Assembly (NCBI GenBank): GCA_905216195.1
Contig: CAJMSX010000038.1
Location: 1 to 37,516 of the forward strand
From: an uncultured bacterium
GTDB lineage: Bacteria; Bacteroidota; Bacteroidia; Bacteroidales; Marinifilaceae
Reading direction: 5' to 3'
Length of the DNA stretch: 37,516 nt
In this document: one piece after another, positions 33,059-37,516 of the stretch
Layout: every line of letters begins with the position of its first letter
Position numbering within the stretch: the stretch's first letter is position 1
The notes under the pieces: model-generated
The model's input: the letters and a program-made list of their open reading frames with translations, nothing else
Told to the model about the DNA's origin: nothing
The model's database searches: none
Program-made: the position numbers and the translations under genes

Positions 33059-33399
33059 TAGAAAGCTTTTAATACATTGGGGAGAAACGGGATCCACCGA
33101 AAGGAGTCCGTTAAGTAATGGATGAGATATACTTCAGGACGGTAGATCAAAAGTGTTAGTCTCTGATATTCTGAATAATAGATGAAAGACATCTGGAATC
33201 CCTTCATGGATTCCGATGGGCAGCACAGGGGAATGTGCTGAATCAGCCCCCAGTAAACGTAAAAAACTAACATCCATTCCGAATTAACCCTAGCAAACGT
33301 GAAGTTTCCGTAAATAGTGCAAAACCCGGGGGGAAAATAGAAAATAAACTTCTAATTTTACGTATGGGATAGAAATGTCTAACTATCGGAGGCTCGGAA
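33059..33399 (+). other. 341-bp intergenic region with a row of hairpins; no protein gene seen
   Basis: No credible coding region was found on either strand. Short open frames lack start signals and family likeness. The segment 33086-33240 can form five successive stems: 33086-33112 (10 positions, one mismatch and one wobble), 33134-33140 with 33159-33166 (7 bp, one bulge), 33180-33194 (5 bp), 33195-33214 (perfect 7 bp, 6-nt loop) and 33221-33240 (perfect 7 bp, 6-nt loop). A near -7 motif TAATTTTA (33353-33360) and a Shine-Dalgarno-like GGAGG (33388-33392) precede the next gene. Confidence 0.6.
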
Positions 33400-34311
33400 A
33401 TGAGGTGGATGATTTTAATTATGGGAGGCTTTCTATTCTTAGTTGTGAAAGTGGGAGGAATAAAAATCGAAAAAGCATTGGTATACGACAAACATACGCT
33501 GAGAGACACTTATCCATACGGAAAAACGGTTCGTTTTTTTCAATGGGATAAAATTTCGGCCAAACTGGATTCTCTGACGACCTTGGAAGAAGTGGCCACC
33601 GAATTCGGGGCGCTCAATAATTACAAGAACCGGAATGGTCTCGCACCCCTGGCCGATTCTGTCCGCAAAGACGCCTATAAGGCCCTAGTGGATAAATACG
33701 GCATAAAACGGGATCAATCCGTCCCTCTCTATCGCCCCGGCAACTTATCGGTTCCGGAATGTTACGGACAAGACGGATCTCTCGTCTGGATTCTTCGGGA
33801 TACGGCGGACTATGTAGTCGTAGTCCCTGCTTTTTTCAAGGGCGTATGGCTGGTACCTTCCAAATATGTGGACCGGCTGAACGTGAGATATTTCCGAAAA
33901 TTAATCGGTGTCGATCGCACCCAGCAGCATGTGGTCACGCTGGAACGCACCGATACCGCCTGGCTGGTCAGAAGCATGAATCCGGCTACCACCGGCATAC
34001 GACGGCCTCCTTACAGGCGCCCTACTCCCCCGGGCGTATATGTCGTACGGGCGAAAGTAAAACAAATGCTTTTTCTGAAAGACGGAGGAAAAGGAATGGG
34101 GGGATATGCGCCCTGGGCTACCCGTTTTTCAGGAGGAGCTTATATACACGGGGTTCCGGTAAATTATCCTCAGAAAAAAGTTTACGAATTCGCATGGACG
34201 TTGGGCACGACACCCCGTTCGCACATGTGCGTCCGAAACGCCACTTCTCACGCTAAATTTATCTACGACTGGGCTCCGGTAGATTCTTCCTTAGTGGTTG
34301 TATTCAATTGA
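33400..34311 (+). CDS. L,D-transpeptidase (YkuD family) with N-terminal membrane anchor
   Basis: A 303-residue protein starting at ATG 33400, 7 nt after a GGAGG Shine-Dalgarno-like site that favours this start. A hydrophobic N-terminus (RWMILIMGGFLFLVVKVGG) serves as anchor or signal. Residues about 30-130 are an unrecognised N-terminal domain. The C-terminal YkuD domain (about 135-302) has VVVPAFFKGVWLVPS, GVYVV, the conserved His250 in YIHGVP, and the catalytic SHMCVRN with Cys277. Met276 replaces the usual Gly of the SHGC motif. Such enzymes form 3-3 peptidoglycan crosslinks or attach proteins to the wall in the periplasm. Its end overlaps the possible TTG start of the next gene, which encodes another L,D-transpeptidase type. 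Confidence 0.88.
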   Translation: MRWMILIMGGFLFLVVKVGGIKIEKALVYDKHTLRDTYPYGKTVRFFQWDKISAKLDSLTTLEEVATEFGALNNYKNRNGLAPLADSVRKDAYKALVDKYGIKRDQSVPLYRPGNLSVPECYGQDGSLVWILRDTADYVVVVPAFFKGVWLVPSKYVDRLNVRYFRKLIGVDRTQQHVVTLERTDTAWLVRSMNPATTGIRRPPYRRPTPPGVYVVRAKVKQMLFLKDGGKGMGGYAPWATRFSGGAYIHGVPVNYPQKKVYEFAWTLGTTPRSHMCVRNATSHAKFIYDWAPVDSSLVVVFN

Positions 34312-34319
34312 TAAACAAG

Positions 34320-34982
34320 ATGTATAAAGTGTGTGTATTTATTTTACTGGCGTGTTTTGTAAAAAAGATAGAAGAAAAAGAGATTCCTCCGAAAACACCG
34401 GGGGACGATTATCGGCTGTATGAGGAATTAAAAATCGATAAGATTATCGGTTTCCCGGCTTTTCGGGAAGCACTGAAAGGATACGGGAAATACGGTTCCG
34501 GGAAAAATCCGGTTTTAGCTCTCATCGATTTTACCAAACCCTCTTCGGAAAAACGGTTTTGCGTGGTGGATTTGAAACAGAAACGGGTATTATTTCAATC
34601 CCACGTAGCTCATGGAAAAAACAGCGGAGAAAATTATGCCGTTTCCTTCTCCAACCGCCCCGGCTCTTTCCAGAGTTCCCTGGGCTTCTTCCGGACGGAG
34701 AAAACCTATTATGGTAAAAACGGGTATTCCCTGACTTTAACCGGTTTGGAAAAAGGCTTAAACGATAAAGCCCGGGAGAGGGGTATCGTAATCCACGGAG
34801 CGAAATATGCCGATCCCGCCCTAGCAGACCGACAAGGCAGATTAGGCCGGAGCCTGGGATGCCCCGCTTTACCCCTTTCTCTTCACAAGGAAATTATAGA
34901 TAGTATAAAAGAGGGAGCCCTTTTATACATCTACGGAAAAGACGCAGAAACGAAATCCCGTTTTTCCGCTCCTTATTCCTGA
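34320..34982 (+). CDS. YkuD_2-type murein L,D-transpeptidase catalytic-domain protein
   Basis: A 220-residue protein from ATG 34320. A TTG at 34308, overlapping the previous stop, would add four residues. The short hydrophobic start MYKVCVFILLAC may be a lipoprotein signal (Cys12, LLAC), though it is weakly charged. The core matches the PF13645 type common in Bacteroidetes: LALIDFTKPSSEKRFCVVDLKQKRVLFQSHVAHGK, then GIVIHGAKYAD with His159 and GRSLGCPALP with catalytic Cys181. It should act on peptidoglycan peptides in the periplasm. It follows the YkuD-type gene with almost no gap, so the two are co-transcribed. No terminator hairpin is evident after it. Confidence 0.88.
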   Translation: MYKVCVFILLACFVKKIEEKEIPPKTPGDDYRLYEELKIDKIIGFPAFREALKGYGKYGSGKNPVLALIDFTKPSSEKRFCVVDLKQKRVLFQSHVAHGKNSGENYAVSFSNRPGSFQSSLGFFRTEKTYYGKNGYSLTLTGLEKGLNDKARERGIVIHGAKYADPALADRQGRLGRSLGCPALPLSLHKEIIDSIKEGALLYIYGKDAETKSRFSAPYS

Positions 34983-35118
34983 CTTCTGTATTTCCCTTTT
35001 CGGATGATGGTGCCAACCGGAACCTGCATATCCGATTGAAAACGAGGCCTAAAACACCCTCCGTGCGGGAGCGGGTATAAAAACGTCGAAACCGTTCATC
35101 TCAAACAGGTTCTTACTT

Positions 35119-35133
35119 TTAATTGTCAATTAA
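35119..35133 (+). promoter_or_regulatory. perfect 7-1-7 palindrome at the speA promoter, candidate operator
   Basis: TTAATTG-T-CAATTAA is a perfect inverted repeat whose right edge is 6 bp before the -7 motif TAGATTTG. It therefore sits in the spacer or -33 region, a usual place for a repressor site. The regulator is unknown. Confidence 0.4.
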
Positions 35134-35139
35134 TTCCCT

Positions 35140-35147
35140 TAGATTTG
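35140..35147 (+). promoter_or_regulatory. candidate -7 element of speA
   Basis: TAGATTTG matches TAnnTTTG and lies 42 bp before the ATG at 35190. A TTG at 35123-35125 is too close to be a standard -33 element. Confidence 0.5.
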
Positions 35148-35189
35148 CAGAAATTTAATAACCACAATTATCGATACCAACGAGTTAAA

Positions 35190-37082
35190 ATGAGAAAATG
35201 GAATATTGAGGATTCAGCGGAACTGTATAACATCAACGGTTGGGGACTGAATTATTTTTCAATCAATGCAAAAGGGCATGTAGCTGTCACTCCGAAAGCA
35301 GACGGTCCCAGCATCGATATCAAAGAATTGATGGAAGAATTACAGGTCCGGGACGTAGAAGCACCGGTATTGTTACGATTCCCGGATATTCTGGACAACC
35401 GGATTGAAAAAATATCCAATTGTTTCGAAGCCGCTGCCAACGAATACGGTTATACGGCAAAAAATTTCATTATCTATCCGATTAAAGTCAACCAAATGCG
35501 CCCGGTCGTGGAAGAAATCGTCAGCCACGGCAATAAATTTAATATCGGACTGGAAGCCGGGTCCAAACCGGAACTTCATGCCGTTCTCTCGATCGATATC
35601 GATGAGGAGGCTATGATTATTTGCAACGGTTATAAAGACGAAAGTTATATCGAACTCGCTCTGTTGGCCCAGAAAATGGGGAAAAGAATTTTTCTGGTCG
35701 TGGAAAAATTAATGGAACTTCAGAATATCGCCAAACTGGCCAAAAAAATGAACATTCGTCCCAACATCGGAATCCGCATTAAACTGGCCAGTTCGGGCAG
35801 CGGCAAGTGGGAAGAATCGGGAGGCGATGTCAGTAAATTCGGAGTAAATTCCAGCGAATTACTGGAAGCCCTGGACATTTTGGACAAATACAAAATGAGG
35901 GATTGTCTGCAATTGATCCATTTTCATATCGGTAGTCAGGTTACCAACATCCGTCGCATCAAAACGGCTTTAAAAGAAGCTTCCCAGTTTTATGTCCAAC
36001 TTCAAAATATGGGTTATGAAATTAAATTTGTCGATATCGGCGGCGGGTTGGGAGTGGATTACGACGGTACCCGCTCAGCGACTTCGGGCAACAGCATGAA
36101 CTATTCTATACAGGAATATGTCAATGATGCCGTTTCCTCCATTGTAGACGCCTGTGAAAAGAACGATCTTCGCCAACCCAATATCATTACGGAATCCGGA
36201 CGCTCTCTTACCGCCCATCATTCGGTACTGGTATTTGCCGCTTTGGCAAGTACCCATTTGCCGGCTTTCGATGAAAACGAAGAAATTGCAGAAGACGCAC
36301 ACGAATTGGTAAAAGAACTCTACGATTTGTGGGAAAACCTCAACCAGCCCCGTCTGCTGGAAACCTGGCATGATGCCGTCCAATGCCGGGAAGATGCGCT
36401 CGGCCTGTTTAATCTGGGATTGATCGACCTTCGCACCCGTGCCCAAGTGGAACGTTTATTCTGGTCCATAGCCCGGGACGTGTATGAAATGGCCGAAGCC
36501 ACCAAACATGCCCCCGACGAACTGAAAAAAATCGCTAAAATGTTACCGGATAAATATTTCTGCAACTTTTCTTTATTTCAGTCTCTGCCGGATTCCTGGG
36601 CGATCGATCAGATTTTCCCCATTATGCCGGTTTCCCGTTTAAACGAACAACCTACTAAATCTGCTACGATTCAGGACATCACCTGTGATTCCGACGGTAA
36701 AATAGATAATTTCATTTCCACCCGGAATTTTTCCTATCACTTACCGGTACATGAACTGAATGAAAAAGAACCTTACTATTTCGGGGTATTCCTGGTGGGA
36801 GCTTACCAGGAGATATTGGGGGATTTGCACAATCTGTTCGGGGATACCAATGCGGTACACATCAAGGTAAAAGGAAACGAATACGTCATCGATAAAATCA
36901 TAGAAGGAGAAACTGTAGCCGATGTGTTGGAATACGTACAGTTTACTCCCAAAAAAATGGCCCGTACCGTAGAAGTATGGGTAACCACTTCCGTCAAGAA
37001 AGGGATTATTTCGGCAGAAGAGGGGAGGGAGTTCTTATCGAACTATCGTTCCGGCTTATACGGATATACGTACCTGGAATAA
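35190..37082 (+). CDS. speA: Biosynthetic arginine decarboxylase
   Basis: A 630-residue PLP enzyme that converts arginine to agmatine, the first step of polyamine synthesis by the agmatine route. ATG 35190 (MRKWNIEDSAELYNINGWG) matches the family N-terminus; an upstream TTG at 35145 falls on the promoter motif and is rejected. The PLP lysine is Lys99 in FIIYPIKVNQ. Other family motifs are GLEAGSKPELHAVL, LIHFHIGSQVTNI, FVDIGGGLGVDYDGT, NIITESGRS and a C-terminal GVFLVGAYQEILGDLHNLFGDTNAVHI, which holds the active-site region. Length is normal for SpeA. It is a single-gene unit closed by a bidirectional terminator. Confidence 0.97.
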   Translation: MRKWNIEDSAELYNINGWGLNYFSINAKGHVAVTPKADGPSIDIKELMEELQVRDVEAPVLLRFPDILDNRIEKISNCFEAAANEYGYTAKNFIIYPIKVNQMRPVVEEIVSHGNKFNIGLEAGSKPELHAVLSIDIDEEAMIICNGYKDESYIELALLAQKMGKRIFLVVEKLMELQNIAKLAKKMNIRPNIGIRIKLASSGSGKWEESGGDVSKFGVNSSELLEALDILDKYKMRDCLQLIHFHIGSQVTNIRRIKTALKEASQFYVQLQNMGYEIKFVDIGGGLGVDYDGTRSATSGNSMNYSIQEYVNDAVSSIVDACEKNDLRQPNIITESGRSLTAHHSVLVFAALASTHLPAFDENEEIAEDAHELVKELYDLWENLNQPRLLETWHDAVQCREDALGLFNLGLIDLRTRAQVERLFWSIARDVYEMAEATKHAPDELKKIAKMLPDKYFCNFSLFQSLPDSWAIDQIFPIMPVSRLNEQPTKSATIQDITCDSDGKIDNFISTRNFSYHLPVHELNEKEPYYFGVFLVGAYQEILGDLHNLFGDTNAVHIKVKGNEYVIDKIIEGETVADVLEYVQFTPKKMARTVEVWVTTSVKKGIISAEEGREFLSNYRSGLYGYTYLE

Positions 37083-37108
37083 AGGGCGAAAGTTCCGCCT
37101 TCGGTACA

Positions 37109-37150
37109 AAAAACGGGAATACCGGTTAAACTGTCGGTACTCCCGTTTTT
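37109..37150. terminator. bidirectional intrinsic terminator between speA and the convergent regulator gene
   Basis: AAAAACGGGA-A-TACCG (37109-37124) pairs with CGGTA-C-TCCCGTTTTT (37135-37150) around a 10-nt loop, with a single mismatch. T-runs on both strands let it serve both convergent genes. Confidence 0.85.
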
Positions 37151-37152
37151 CT

Positions 37153-37516
37153 TTATCGGCTTATAACCGGAATATAAATTTCGGTTTTCAATTTCGCCGG
37201 TTCGGTTCGCCCCGGATGATTGAGGTATTTTTCGTAAGCGGGAGTCAAGCCCAACCCATACCCGCTTTCAGGTAACCAACGGGCATAAATATAATCATAA
37301 ACAGCTCCTAAATTCCCATAAGGTCCTTGATACAAAAAGACCGCATAGGTGCCTCCCTCCAGGTTTTTCACTCCGATTTCTCCCCGGGGTATCACCGGTT
37401 TACTTATCGTAAGGCACACATCCGTACGAAGTTTATCCGGTGAGGTTACTTTGGGATCGTCATGATAAATGCAAATGTGTTCTATACCGGCAGAAAATAA
37501 TTTCTGTTCCTTTACG
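37153..37516 (-). CDS. GyrI-like effector-binding domain, probably the C-terminus of an AraC-family regulator (partial, N-terminus cut by window edge)
   Basis: About 120 C-terminal codons lie in the window and the frame runs off the right edge. The visible part has the effector-binding (GyrI-like) pattern: GIEHICIYHDDPKVTSPDKLRTDVCLTI, then IGVKNLEGGTYAVFLYQGPYGNLGAVYDYIYARWLPESG, and the ending KTEIYIPV. In this family the domain binds a small molecule. It is often attached to an AraC-type DNA-binding domain, which would be upstream and cannot be seen here, so a stand-alone domain is also possible. It converges on speA across a shared terminator. Confidence 0.85.
   Translation of the reverse strand, partial: VKEQKLFSAGIEHICIYHDDPKVTSPDKLRTDVCLTISKPVIPRGEIGVKNLEGGTYAVFLYQGPYGNLGAVYDYIYARWLPESGYGLGLTPAYEKYLNHPGRTEPAKLKTEIYIPVISR

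Noticed and set aside
33086..33140. Possible self-cleaving ribozyme (hammerhead-like GAAA) in the hairpin region
   Set aside because: The required CUGANGA core and a matching stem arrangement are not present.
33010..33273. An 87-codon minus-strand open frame in the gap after tRNA-Pro
   Set aside because: It runs through the tRNA terminator and the hairpin row, begins without a ribosome-binding site and matches no family I recognise.
35145..35189. TTG start for speA giving 15 extra residues
   Set aside because: It overlaps the -7 promoter motif. ATG 35190 matches the family N-terminus.
1..37516. CRISPR arrays, insertion sequences, phage genes
   Set aside because: No regularly spaced direct repeats, transposase, integrase or phage structural motifs were seen on either strand.

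Overview
This window looks like a piece of a Bacteroidales chromosome. The evidence is a SusC/SusD outer-membrane nutrient pair, promoters of the Bacteroidetes type (-7 element TAnnTTTG) in front of many genes, weak Shine-Dalgarno sequences, a DUF1460 protein, a YkuD_2-type L,D-transpeptidase and a Bacteroidetes-style arginine decarboxylase. An Odoribacter/Butyricimonas-like gut genus would fit, but that is a guess.

Layout. 1-4530 (minus): the end of a nutrient-uptake locus, with a partial SusD-like lipoprotein and a complete SusC-like TonB-dependent transporter. 4531-5169: an AT-rich gap with back-to-back promoter motifs. 5170-7119 (plus): DNA primase dnaG. 7128-22630 (minus): a tightly packed seven-gene exporter locus, transcribed in this order: ABC ATPase, ABC permease fused to a large periplasmic part (pseudo-peptidase plus golvesin-like domain), TolC-type outer-membrane factor, membrane-fusion lipoprotein, RND pump, a 1581-residue RND pump fused to an ABC ATPase, and a small ABC permease. 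22838-25139: recO and rdgB (minus), divergent from rsgA (plus). 25141-28653 (minus): a COG3014-type lipoprotein, an LpoB-like lipoprotein, a DUF1460 cysteine hydrolase and a CYTH protein. 28845-32849 (minus): pheS, a VanZ-like protein, a secreted cyclophilin, a LolC/E-type permease and rbfA. 32937-33009 (plus): tRNA-Pro(CGG) with a strong terminator. 33059-33399: a gap that can fold into a row of hairpins. 33400-34982 (plus): two overlapping, distantly related L,D-transpeptidase genes. 35190-37082 (plus): speA. 37153 to the right edge (minus): the effector-binding domain of a cut-off regulator.

The exporter locus is the most remarkable part. It combines two ABC modules (309-aa ATPase with 1110-aa permease; fused C-terminal ATPase with 234-aa permease) with two RND pumps, one adaptor and one outer-membrane channel, much like MdtABC-TolC with ABC machinery built in. 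In the fused protein the ABC nucleotide-binding domain appears to be interrupted by a membrane segment of about 180 residues, between the A-loop strand and the next strand. I know of no characterised precedent for that arrangement. Its function is unknown and its substrate cannot be read from the sequence. The rest of the window is mostly housekeeping and cell-envelope genes.
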